Of a stretch of 48,229 bases of DNA, positions 24,901-31,491 are shown piece by piece. A program made the translations under genes and the position numbers. A model generated the notes under the pieces. The model made no database searches and was not told the origin of the DNA. It saw only the letters and a list, made by a program, of their open reading frames with translations. Each line of letters begins with the position of its first letter. Position 1 is the first letter of the stretch. Origin of the DNA: Acidobacteriota bacterium (GTDB lineage: Bacteria; Acidobacteriota; Terriglobia; Bryobacterales; Bryobacteraceae); assembly GCA_023436715.1 (NCBI GenBank), contig JAEZIJ010000230.1, positions 1-48,229 of the forward strand, written 5' to 3'.

Positions 24901-26902
24901 TGAAGCTGCGGATACGCCCACTATCAGCGGCACGGCCCGCGTGTGGACGCGCGGCACGCCGCCTGATCGGGTGTTTGGCTTCGAAGGCACGGTCTCGGAT
25001 GGGGCCGCGATCTACCTGCACTGGATCGAGGGTTGGGCCGGCGACCGGCCGATCCACGATCCGCGTTACCTGGAGGTCTGGATCGCTGAGCCTGGTGGCG
25101 GATCATGGACCACAGACGTGGCCGGTTGGCGGATGGCAGGGAACTGGTCGCAGCAATGCGACATAGTCTTCAAGCCGCGCTCCGGAGATGGCGTGATTGA
25201 CGAAGACCCGGCGCACTGGTACATCGTGCGCCAGACGGTGGAATCCGAGAGCGGGGCCGCGCCGAACGTCAAGAACACTTCGACGGCCGCGGTCTGGTAC
25301 AAGACCGTGGTGGGGAAGCGGCTGTTCGGCTTTGAAGGGACGGTTGTGCCGCCCGATCTGGCCACCAACTTCGGAGGCTGCGAGATTTACCTTCACTGGA
25401 TCGAGGGATGGGACGGTGAGACACCGATCTACGACCAGCGCTATCTTGCCATCGAGCGTACCGGACCCGAGGGCGGCGCATGGCACGCGAACGAGCCCGG
25501 CTTCGATTTACGCCCGAACTGGAGTCAGCAGGTCGATGTGGTGTTCGTGCCCAAGAACCGCTTCGGCATCGAAGGCTCCCGCAATACTGCATTCACCGTG
25601 CGCGTGACCGTCACGAGTGAAGCTGCGGATACGCCCACCATCAGCGGCACGGCCCGCGTGTGGACGCGCGGCGAGACGCCTGATCGCGTGTTTGGCTTCG
25701 CTGGCACGGTGAGCGGCCCAGCCAAGATTGACCTCCACTGGATCGAGGGTTGGAACGGCGACTCGCCAGTGTTCGATCCGCGGTATTTGGAAGTCTGGGA
25801 CACCGTCATCAACAATGGACTCGTCTGGACCTCAGACAATGCAGGGTGGGGCCTGGAGAAGCAGCGCTCGCAGCAGTGCGACGTGGTATTTAAGCCGCTT
25901 GTTGAAGGCGATGTAGACCAAGACCCGGCCCACTGGTACGTGGTGCGCCTCAAGGTCGCCGGAGGCGCTGGCGATGGCGGTGGTGGAAGCGTTGCGCCCC
26001 TGTTTATTGACGAAGTCCCCAAAGGCGTCATCGACGGCGTCAACAGGGAATTCTTCCTCTCGAATACCCCGAGCCCGCAGAACTGGTGCCAACTGAGCCT
26101 GAACGGGGGCAAGCAGCACCCCGGCAGGCAAATCACGATTGCCGGAAACATTATCACCTACGCAGTGGCGCCGCTTCCTGGCGATGACCACTACGCCTGG
26201 TATGTCGTCGGACAGGGAGTGAGCGCCCGAAATTTAGGTCAAGCCCGCCACTTCGCAGGCGGCACGGACGGCATCGACTACGGGTGCGATCCAGCCTTTC
26301 ACATCCTGGGCGACCTGAGTATTGGGGTCTGGATCAGGCTGGCCGAGGATAGCTCTGGCACAATCCTGCAGTATGGTCGGAACAGCTATCAGCCATCGGA
26401 AAACCACAATTATCGACTCGGGCTGTCGGGGCCTTCTGGATCTCGTAATATCCAGTACTCGCACGATCACGACGTAAACGAATGGATCGACACCACTCAC
26501 GATTTTCCCGCAGCTCTGCCGAATGGGTTGTGGCGCTATGTCGGGATTTCGAGGGACGATACCGCCCAAACCCTCGCGCTCTGCATCGGCGACGGATCTG
26601 TAATCCAGTTGATCGATACCTGGACCTATCCCAACAGCCCCACGGACGGCAACGCCGCAACCTGTCATTTGACGGTTGGGCATGTACTGCCAGGCTTGGC
26701 TTACGTGGGCGACATCGCCGAACACTACATCTGGGGCGGGAGGGCGCTCTCGCTCGATGAGCACAGCGCAGCGATGACTGGCAATCCCGAACGCGCCGGC
26801 CTGATCTTCGCAGTGCAGATGGGCAGCACTCCCGAGCGGGATTACATCAGTGGACGAAGCGGCGCAGTGACAGGCACGACTCTAATCGATGGGCATATCT
26901 GA
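21926..26902 (+). CDS. Large tail-tip / host-interaction protein with duplicated modules
   Basis: A 1658-residue protein. Residues ~1-260 resemble a tail-hub start (DLYELYLDSGTLYYAD, a beta-rich block with several cysteines around 155-175). The middle (~270-740) resembles gpJ-like tip proteins. A tandem duplication of a 239-residue unit follows (873-1111 and 1112-1350), each made of two related beta domains carrying an LHWIEGW motif. The C-terminal ~220 residues look like a LamG/concanavalin-type lectin (FAGGTDGIDYGCDPAFHILG, ...WRYVGISRDDTAQTLAL). It should contact the host surface. No reverse transcriptase or template repeat is present, so no diversity-generating system is indicated. Confidence 0.8.
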   Translation: MIQVSPDLGAAIHSPSNQPLDLYELYLDSGTLYYADQVIAWGGRQYQAAVESRSAIRRYDGSQFDRVSVTFSNVNLGMAATLLTNEIEGRRLIIRKIDRSVAWDSVVLFNGEMERPSSIGEKTCAIEAKQIVGSVEHEAPARTFSTYCPFEPGQWECGQPAGIPCDKSWSRCVELNNSDQYGGFRFVPHSGSYQYQEITKERFLLLFSRKKKKTITASFNAVDDTPYDVPIPLCYGRVQIAAIDIQHEDQGGVTKALAAFCAGKVQDIFYLRANQTAVVDYTLHHGHLGALNQTDPRFPHSYPYNLVAYAGVTIPSSVTATDPAPEITAVVMGKGVSIFGPGGEFLGWRWSDNPIWCVRDFMAIPLTQGGMGIPDDWFDDVVNCQEAAYCDEIVTDHTNCQKIYNPPDVPEDVDYKRYRSTSVDGLDPALDGPYYDYAPGVDDDTSRVPVPVQVKRFTMNVTIAKQEKAIDILYKKLLASFRGYLTFSKEGKIQIRCERPVPNSTLLGSIGAGSYAAACKSAIQCAPGDMVLLSPFTASAEALVVSQSVGTSLQFTAPTQYAHAAGDQVMKIAMAFDDSNVIGSLEYPLSDRQPSTNKITIRYVDAPAGFESRELEVNDYEHQAKIHRTENEDVDGSAIDSYFQAWRIGQWRRAKARDLGRFCSFRGDIKATLLEIGDVIAVSGTECGLQCVPFRVIELSYEENDEVSILGQLYSLGIYDDVAPQTTVTVPVIFNLPTIPGQEIPGDLRPIGDLPFLVVQSEDGLNAIFDIEYDPPSPVGVFTGVTAHWVPDGAPKPAAAMDFDYLGDRAAADEARHGKCRFVVPEPPDADAPGRLYLTKRSKSYKETLVLHGNEGASPSVEVTIPKAGTGSAPNVKDTTTARAWYKTTSAGRVFGFEGVVVPPDNSANFGGCEIYLHWIEGWDGETPIYDQRYLGIERTGPEGGAWHANEPGFELRDNYTQQVDVVFVSKNRFGIEGPRNTAFIVRVTVTSEAADTPTISGTARVWTRGTPPDRVFGFEGTVSDGAAIYLHWIEGWAGDRPIHDPRYLEVWIAEPGGGSWTTDVAGWRMAGNWSQQCDIVFKPRSGDGVIDEDPAHWYIVRQTVESESGAAPNVKNTSTAAVWYKTVVGKRLFGFEGTVVPPDLATNFGGCEIYLHWIEGWDGETPIYDQRYLAIERTGPEGGAWHANEPGFDLRPNWSQQVDVVFVPKNRFGIEGSRNTAFTVRVTVTSEAADTPTISGTARVWTRGETPDRVFGFAGTVSGPAKIDLHWIEGWNGDSPVFDPRYLEVWDTVINNGLVWTSDNAGWGLEKQRSQQCDVVFKPLVEGDVDQDPAHWYVVRLKVAGGAGDGGGGSVAPLFIDEVPKGVIDGVNREFFLSNTPSPQNWCQLSLNGGKQHPGRQITIAGNIITYAVAPLPGDDHYAWYVVGQGVSARNLGQARHFAGGTDGIDYGCDPAFHILGDLSIGVWIRLAEDSSGTILQYGRNSYQPSENHNYRLGLSGPSGSRNIQYSHDHDVNEWIDTTHDFPAALPNGLWRYVGISRDDTAQTLALCIGDGSVIQLIDTWTYPNSPTDGNAATCHLTVGHVLPGLAYVGDIAEHYIWGGRALSLDEHSAAMTGNPERAGLIFAVQMGSTPERDYISGRSGAVTGTTLIDGHI
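24542..25975 (+). repeat. Tandem duplication of a 717-bp coding unit
   Basis: Unit 1 (24542-25258) and unit 2 (25259-25975) are aligned without length change. Several stretches of 30-80 bp match almost exactly, for example around 24665/25382 and 24911/25628. Each unit codes for two LHWIEGW-bearing beta domains, giving four in all. The near identity suggests a recent duplication or gene conversion. Confidence 0.85.
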
Positions 26903-27678
26903 TGGCGAAACTAAACCGCGGCAACCTGCATCCTGACCAGATCCGTCCCGAGTGCAGGCAGGGCGAGGGGTCGATGGTGCAGATGGCCGCTGGACCTTTC
27001 ACGGTCGGCCATATCCTGATCTACGACGCCTGCGGCAACGCCGTGGATGGCGGTCCAGTCCCGAGTGGAGGCGGAGGGGGCGGAGGTACAGGACTCCCAA
27101 TCCCATATCCCGAGGCTGTGCCGCCAGGTCTAGTGTCATCGTGGGAATGGGTGAGCCAGGGCACAGCATCAGCAGCAGATTTCTCAGGCGGCATAGCTTT
27201 GACGGCACCAAATTTGGCTGGCACAAGTTGGCGCGTACTGAAGAAACAGGCTCCTGCGTCTCCGCCGTACTCCATCACGGCCGCTTACCTGCTACAGCGC
27301 AGATCGGCAGGCTTCACCAGGTCTGGCATTGTGTTGCGAGAGTCGGCCACCGGGCGGCTGGAGACGTGGGGTATGTCGAACGACTCATCGCGCTCACACG
27401 ATCATTGGAGCAGCCTCACCAGTTGGGCGAGCGGCGATAGTCCGATTAACGCGGCAGGCGTTCCGGTGTTATTTCTGCGAGTCCGCAATGACGGCAGTAA
27501 TCTGATCTATTCCACGTCCGCCATCGGTCGGGAAGGCTCGTTCATCACAATGGTCAGCCACCCGTTGCGTGCTTTCTTCGCGTCTGGTCCGGATGAACTT
27601 GGGTTCGGGATCGACAACGAGGGCAACGGCGGAGACGTGGTGATGTACCTATTTCACTGGGACGTGAAGGTGGGATAG
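26902..27678 (+). CDS. Adhesin-like tail protein with a predicted beta-sandwich domain
   Basis: A 258-residue protein overlapping the tip gene by one base (TGATG). Residues ~1-50 are a tail-attachment part, ~52-63 are a glycine-rich linker (GGGGGGG), and ~75-258 form a beta-rich domain. That domain resembles concanavalin/DUF1349-like binding folds (SGIVLRESATGRLETWGM, FLRVRNDGSNLIYSTSAIG). It may bind a host sugar or envelope component. The fold is inferred. Confidence 0.6.
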   Translation: MAKLNRGNLHPDQIRPECRQGEGSMVQMAAGPFTVGHILIYDACGNAVDGGPVPSGGGGGGGTGLPIPYPEAVPPGLVSSWEWVSQGTASAADFSGGIALTAPNLAGTSWRVLKKQAPASPPYSITAAYLLQRRSAGFTRSGIVLRESATGRLETWGMSNDSSRSHDHWSSLTSWASGDSPINAAGVPVLFLRVRNDGSNLIYSTSAIGREGSFITMVSHPLRAFFASGPDELGFGIDNEGNGGDVVMYLFHWDVKVG

Positions 27679-27692
27679 AAGGTTGCGGCGAT

Positions 27693-28313
27693 ATGCCTAC
27701 TGAACTCATCCAGATGCTGGCCGCGGACACCGAGCGCGACGAGGGGCGAGTGCCTCACCTCTACCTGTGCTCGCGCGGCCACGTCACGGTCGCCGTCGGG
27801 CTCAAAGTCAACAGCCTCACCGAGGCGCTGACATTGCGTCTTTCACCCGTCGGAGCTATAGCAGCCGACTATGAGGCTGTCCGCTCGGCGCCAGTCGGAA
27901 TGGTCGCATCCTACTACGCGCACATCACTACCGCGCGCATGAAGGATGCAGATATCGACGCGCTGCTCGCTGCGGACACCGAGCGATTCCTGGTCAGCAT
28001 CCGCGCGAGCCTTCCGTACTACGACGAACTGCCCAGCGCCGCGCAGCGGGCGGTGTTTGGCATGGCTTACAACCTCGGACTTGGGGGATTCGGGAAGTAC
28101 GTCAAGTTGCGGGCGGCGCTGGATGCCCGCAACTGGGAGAGGGCGGCAGCAGAGTGTCGCCGGGACGGGATCTCGGCCGAGCGTAACAGTCAGACCGCGG
28201 AGTGGTTCAGGTTGGCGGCACAAGAAGTGTCGGTTATCGCTGAGGCCGGCGGACAGGCATTGCCAGGTCCCAGCGCAGGAGTTTCTAGTCATCCGGGCCA
28301 AGGAGACGCATGA
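27693..28313 (+). CDS. Endolysin, GH24 lysozyme family
   Basis: A 206-residue muramidase matching phage T4-type lysozymes: E17 in RDEG, then eight residues to C26, then five to T32 (HVTVAVG), the E-8-C/D-5-T catalytic spacing. Middle helices contain SAAQRAVFGMAYNLGLGGF. The C-terminal ~30 residues are extra. No signal peptide is obvious, so export probably needs a holin. It opens the lysis block and overlaps the next gene by ATGA. Confidence 0.85.
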   Translation: MPTELIQMLAADTERDEGRVPHLYLCSRGHVTVAVGLKVNSLTEALTLRLSPVGAIAADYEAVRSAPVGMVASYYAHITTARMKDADIDALLAADTERFLVSIRASLPYYDELPSAAQRAVFGMAYNLGLGGFGKYVKLRAALDARNWERAAAECRRDGISAERNSQTAEWFRLAAQEVSVIAEAGGQALPGPSAGVSSHPGQGDA

Positions 28314-28768
28314 AAATCACATTGTCGTTCTTGATTTGTGCAATTGCTTTCTTCACGATCGCACCGGCCCAGGCACAGGACCCCGTGAGTCCTGTCCCTC
28401 CTGCCAGCGGTGGCGTCTGGGACATTTTGAAGGACCCAAGCACGATCACTCAAGCATCATTCCTGCTGTCCAACATAGCCGACGCGAAAACCGATTGGCA
28501 TTTCACCCTCGGCGGCAAGGCGTACACGATTTCGCCTGCCCAGAGGCTCGGGGTCGCCGGCGGCTCGATCTTCGTCGGCCGCGTGGTGGGGCACTACTAT
28601 CCGCGTGCGAAAAAGCCAATCGATGTTTGCATGGCGATTGCCACAGCGTACTTTGCCGGCCGCGCCTACGCCAATACGTTCAACCATGGCACGCCCATGC
28701 CCGCGATCCCGGCATCGGTCGTGGGATCGCCGCCAGTGACAGCCGTTTCGTTCCGCTTGCGGCGCTGA
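28310..28768 (+). CDS. Exported protein, probably part of the lysis block
   Basis: A 152-residue protein behind AAGGAG with a classic signal peptide, a hydrophobic stretch (~2-20) and likely cleavage after APAQA (residue ~22). A second weakly hydrophobic region lies at ~80-115. No lipobox. Located next to the endolysin, it may be a spanin-like or accessory lysis protein, but no family is recognised. Confidence 0.6.
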   Translation: MKITLSFLICAIAFFTIAPAQAQDPVSPVPPASGGVWDILKDPSTITQASFLLSNIADAKTDWHFTLGGKAYTISPAQRLGVAGGSIFVGRVVGHYYPRAKKPIDVCMAIATAYFAGRAYANTFNHGTPMPAIPASVVGSPPVTAVSFRLRR

Positions 28769-28782
28769 CGTTGATCCGGCAT

Positions 28783-28808
28783 CCGCAGCAGTCATCGGGC
28801 TGCTGCGG
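28783..28808 (+). terminator. Hairpin in the lysis block
   Basis: CCGCAGCAG (28783-28791) pairs with CTGCTGCGG (28800-28808), a 9-bp stem with an 8-nt loop and no T-run. It lies between two lysis-region genes and may tune the level of the downstream products. Confidence 0.5.
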
Positions 28809-28826
28809 AACCGCAAGGAGAACACG

Positions 28827-29546
28827 ATGAGACTGATATATGCAGCATCGATCCCTTGGCGGACCGCCCTGGCCGCCGCGCTGTTGTGTTGTGCCGTCTT
28901 TTGGGCTCTGGCGGCCCGGCTGCCGGACCGGATATCCCAAGAACTCTCCAGCCGCGCCGATCGCATGGAGCGGCTGCTGCAAGCGCGTGCGGACGTTCTG
29001 GAGACTCGCCTGGTCGCTGAGTCGGCCTCCTGGCGAGCCATGCTGAATCAGCGACTGGCGTCCATCGAGCGGACCGCGGACGGGCGATTAGCGACGATTC
29101 AGGAGGACGCGCGGAGCCAGATCCAGGCCGCGGTGGCGCGCGCCGATGAGCGGATTGGTGAGGGCCTCCTGGAGATCCGCGGCTTGCGCGCCGATGTGAA
29201 GCCGGTACTGGCGTCCACCGACGAGTTCCTGTTGCAGTCCAGCGGGACGGTAGCCGTGGTGCGCCCGCAGATCCTGGGCCTGTTTGCCGCCGCCAAAGTT
29301 ACCGCCGGTGAAACAGCCACTACGATGCGCGAGTTCCGCCGCGCCACGCCGGAGTTCATCGGTACTGCTCAGCAGTTCGGCCACGATGCATCGAGCGTGG
29401 CCGCGAATCTCAATCGACTGACCAAACCACGCTGGTACGATCGCCTGCTCGGGTATTCCTTGAATGGCGTCGTCATCTGGCGGAACCTCAATCCTGCAAC
29501 GAACCTCACCGTGAAAGGGGCCGAGGCCATTTCCTCAAGACCGTGA
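28827..29546 (+). CDS. Single-pass membrane protein with a long periplasmic coil
   Basis: A 239-residue protein behind AAGGAG. One N-terminal membrane helix lies at ~12-32 (TALAAALLCCAVFWALA), then helical, charged coiled-coil text to ~130. The remaining ~110 residues contain further helices. The N-in, C-out layout with a coil resembles an inner-membrane spanin, although it is longer than usual. That role is inference from layout and location. Confidence 0.55.
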   Translation: MRLIYAASIPWRTALAAALLCCAVFWALAARLPDRISQELSSRADRMERLLQARADVLETRLVAESASWRAMLNQRLASIERTADGRLATIQEDARSQIQAAVARADERIGEGLLEIRGLRADVKPVLASTDEFLLQSSGTVAVVRPQILGLFAAAKVTAGETATTMREFRRATPEFIGTAQQFGHDASSVAANLNRLTKPRWYDRLLGYSLNGVVIWRNLNPATNLTVKGAEAISSRP

Positions 29547-30370
29547 TGAACCGGCCGATAGTAATAGCTGTAATGCTCTGCGCCGGACTGACCGGGTCCA
29601 GCCCGGCGCGAGCTGAGACGCTGATGGAAAAGACCCGGAATACCCTCCGGATCGAGCAGGGAGACTGCCTCGATCTGATGGCCGAGCTGCCAGCCGGCTC
29701 CATTGACTTTATCCTTTGCGACCCTCCTTACGGAATCACCGAGTGCCGATGGGACCGGAAGATTCCCCGTGCGCCGTTCTGGCGCCAATGCTGGCGGGTG
29801 TTAAAGGAACGGGGCGTTATTGCCCTGTTCGCGCAGCAGCCGTTCGCGACTGAGTTGGTAGCCTGGTCGCGTCGTGAACTGCGCTACGAATGGATCTGGG
29901 ACAAAGGCGGCTGCACTGGCTTTGCGAATGCCAGGCGTGCTCCACTGCGGCGGCATGAGAATATCCTGATCTTCTATCGCCGGCAGCCTGATTATCATCC
30001 TCAGGGCTTGCGGCCATGTAAACCCAGAGCGCTCGGGATCAGGCGCTCGGAGGTATTCCATACTACCGGGCGGGAAGGCTACGTCCAGCGCTGGACGGGA
30101 TATCCGCAGTCGATACTTTCGTTTAGGCGCGAACAGGGAGCTGCGGCCTGCCAGAAACCGGTTGCGTTGCTCGAATACCTCATCCGAACTTATACCCCTG
30201 AACGGGGCCTGGTCCTCGACTGCTGCATGGGGACGGGCAGCACGGGCGTGGCGGCCGTGAATACGGGCAGGCGCTTCATTGGCTTCGAGCTCGATACCGC
30301 GCGCTTCCAAGTGGCGAGCCAGCGCATCATCGCCGCGTTCGACGGTACTCGAAAGGGCGGTGAACAGTAG
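29543..30370 (+). CDS. DNA methyltransferase, beta class (N6-adenine or N4-cytosine)
   Basis: A 275-residue frame. The catalytic motif DPPY (60-63) precedes the SAM-binding motif CMGTGSTG (~229-236), the order of beta-class enzymes. It is followed by FIGFELD. The first ~27 residues (MNRPIVIAVMLCAGLTGSS, ending ARA) look like a signal peptide, odd for a cytoplasmic enzyme. The true start may be ATG 29624 (MEKTRNT). The extra text may be the remnant of a small secreted lysis gene fused in frame. Right-end position matches the DNA-modification gene mom in Mu, so protection from host restriction is likely. Confidence 0.85.
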   Translation: MMNRPIVIAVMLCAGLTGSSPARAETLMEKTRNTLRIEQGDCLDLMAELPAGSIDFILCDPPYGITECRWDRKIPRAPFWRQCWRVLKERGVIALFAQQPFATELVAWSRRELRYEWIWDKGGCTGFANARRAPLRRHENILIFYRRQPDYHPQGLRPCKPRALGIRRSEVFHTTGREGYVQRWTGYPQSILSFRREQGAAACQKPVALLEYLIRTYTPERGLVLDCCMGTGSTGVAAVNTGRRFIGFELDTARFQVASQRIIAAFDGTRKGGEQ

Positions 30371-30400
30371 ATGCCATGTCGTGTGGGAGGTGGGCCGCGT

Positions 30401-30691
30401 TCAGAGCTGCATCGCATCCTGCGCCGCAGCGTAGATCTGCTCAGCGAACTGGCCGGCAAGCTCAGCCGGAATTTCCAGGGAAATGGAGGGCTGGTTGCCG
30501 TAGCGGTCCGCGGGGAGGTCCGGCAGCCGGAAAACGATGGAAACGATTCGACGTGTGCTGCCTTCGATCTCCGGAATAGCAAAGATGTCGTGGACCGGAA
30601 GCGGCAGCCCATTAGGCGGCGGAGTTGCTTGCGCGGGGATGAACAACGTGCATTTAGCTGGGTCGGGAACGTGTATTCCGAACATCGGCAA
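30401..30691 (-). CDS. Small leftward protein of unknown function
   Basis: A 96-residue frame from TTG 30691, or 94 from ATG 30685. Its product has balanced composition with beta-strand runs (GIHVPDPAKCTLFIPAQ, RRIVSIVFRLPDLPAD) and a C-terminal amphipathic helix (ELAGQFAEQIYAAAQDAMQL). It is far more protein-like than the plus-strand frame over the same bases. It is the only leftward gene in the late half. Function unknown. Confidence 0.6.
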   Translation of the reverse strand: MPMFGIHVPDPAKCTLFIPAQATPPPNGLPLPVHDIFAIPEIEGSTRRIVSIVFRLPDLPADRYGNQPSISLEIPAELAGQFAEQIYAAAQDAMQL

Positions 30692-30720
30692 ATGCTACCA
30701 GCTTTGGGAGTGTAGGTGGG

Positions 30721-31218
30721 ATGAGGGCTGTTGAGGTATATGAGGGCTCTGACGGCGCGGCCACCAAGCGATTCTACGCCGACCTGGAGACGCGCGGTCC
30801 GTTGGGTTTGATCGCGGTCAACCTGTTCCGCGCGCAGAAGTGCTCTGCACGCGCGAAGAAGTACCGCGGCGGCGTGCGAGGCGTCGGCTCCTACCGAGGC
30901 ATGGCCTACGAGCGGAAGTCCTGGTCGGTGAGTAACCTTTGCCAGATCCTGGCCGAGCACGGCCCCACGGTTGGGATAACGTTCGGTTGGGGCCTCGATC
31001 TTCGCCAAGAGTTCAACCGCTATGTCCTGTACGTCGACCTGCCGCAAGGCCAGGTCAGTTTCCACAGTCCGAGCAGAGGGAAGGGGCCAGACTATCAGGG
31101 GCAATGGGACGGCCAGCACCGTAGCGCGGAGCGGATTCTGGCCTTCTGCGATGTTGTGATGTTCGGCCGCTCAGACCCCGCCCAAATCGGCCTTCAGTTC
31201 GGCGATTCTGTTACATGA
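30721..31218 (+). CDS. Right-end prophage protein of unknown function
   Basis: A 165-residue alpha/beta protein with no membrane segment. Text such as LGLIAVNLFRAQKCSARAKK and VGITFGWGLDLRQEFNRY reads as a folded domain, and a GGTGGG site precedes its ATG. It is the last gene before the candidate right end, 24 bp short of the first transposase-site repeat. Not recognised. Confidence 0.6.
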   Translation: MRAVEVYEGSDGAATKRFYADLETRGPLGLIAVNLFRAQKCSARAKKYRGGVRGVGSYRGMAYERKSWSVSNLCQILAEHGPTVGITFGWGLDLRQEFNRYVLYVDLPQGQVSFHSPSRGKGPDYQGQWDGQHRSAERILAFCDVVMFGRSDPAQIGLQFGDSVT

Positions 31219-31241
31219 GGTGCAACGGAAATCTGAGGGTC

Positions 31242-31292
31242 AATATTGCACGCCCGGTCGCGAAATATTTCACGCCGCAACAGAGTGCAGCA
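31242..31292. repeat. Candidate prophage right end with two 22-bp-phased transposase sites
   Basis: Two near-identical 13-mers, AATATTGCACGCC at 31242-31254 and AATATTTCACGCC at 31264-31276, differ at one base and are offset by exactly 22 bp. That is the size and phasing of the tandem R1/R2 MuA-binding sites of Mu. The terminal AGTGCAGCA at 31284-31292 inversely matches the left end. The last prophage gene stops at 31218. Confidence 0.55.
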
Positions 31293-31345
31293 TGGGCCTG
31301 CGGCCCACCAAAGGTGATGAAAATTGGCGCGGGCAGGACCGCCCA

Positions 31346-31433
31346 GTGGGGCAGGGCCTCGCCCTGCGGCGGGCTCCCAGCCCGCCTGCGCGGCCGGCCT
31401 GAGAGGCCGGCGCAGCCCGAGGGGCTGCCCCAC
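31346..31433. repeat. Cloverleaf-like intergenic element
   Basis: An outer stem, GTGGGGCAG (31346-31354) with CTGCCCCAC (31425-31433), encloses three GC-rich hairpins: 31351-31367 (GCAGGGC/GCCCTGC, competing with the outer stem), 31368-31386 (GGCGGGCT/AGCCCGCC) and 31387-31414 (GCCGGCCT/AGGCCGGC). The layout resembles REP-type mobile palindromes. No T-run. Confidence 0.7.
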
Positions 31434-31469
31434 TTCCCAATCAGAAGCAGTCCAACGGTCTCGACCGAT

Positions 31470-31479
31470 TTTCAACGGA
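31470..31479 (+). repeat. Dispersed tag TTTCAACGGA, copy 2
   Basis: Ten bases shared with copies at 99 and 39035, on the same strand and 37 nt after the cloverleaf-like element. The sequence then diverges from GTGC to ACGG. Confidence 0.5.
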
Positions 31480-31491
31480 ACGGTACTTCGC

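Larger units (their letters stand above)
217..31292. mobile_element. Mu-type transposable prophage with siphovirus/HK97-like virion genes, head module broken
   Basis: It contains a divergent repressor/Cro switch, MuA-type and MuB-type transposition genes, a Gam-like protein and a GemA-like protein. These are followed by terminase, portal, connector, tail, lysis and DNA-methyltransferase genes in one rightward late block. The candidate ends are TGTTGCACT at 217-225 and AGTGCAGCA at 31284-31292. They form an 8-of-9 inverted repeat with the TG...CA ends typical of Mu-family elements. No 5-bp target duplication is visible (CACGA on the left, TGGGC on the right), so the exact ends are tentative. 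At about 31 kb it is shorter than Mu (about 37 kb), consistent with the internal head-gene deletion. Confidence 0.85.
31293..31491. other. Junction between prophage right end and CPBP gene: repeat-rich, no gene
   Basis: Contains a GGGCC/GGCCC hairpin (31294-31306), a compact three-hairpin element (31346-31433) and a copy of the TTTCAACGGA tag (31470-31479). No coding frame is convincing. Confidence 0.7.

Noticed and set aside
21926..27678. Diversity-generating retroelement acting on the tail adhesins
   Set aside because: No reverse transcriptase, accessory gene or template/variable repeat with adenine-biased changes is seen; the repeats are a simple tandem duplication.
30371..30715. Plus-strand frame after the methyltransferase
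   Set aside because: Arginine-rich, unstructured text; the opposite strand over the same bases is far more protein-like.
212..31297. 5-bp target-site duplication around the prophage
   Set aside because: CACGA and TGGGC do not match, and small shifts of the ends do not create a match.
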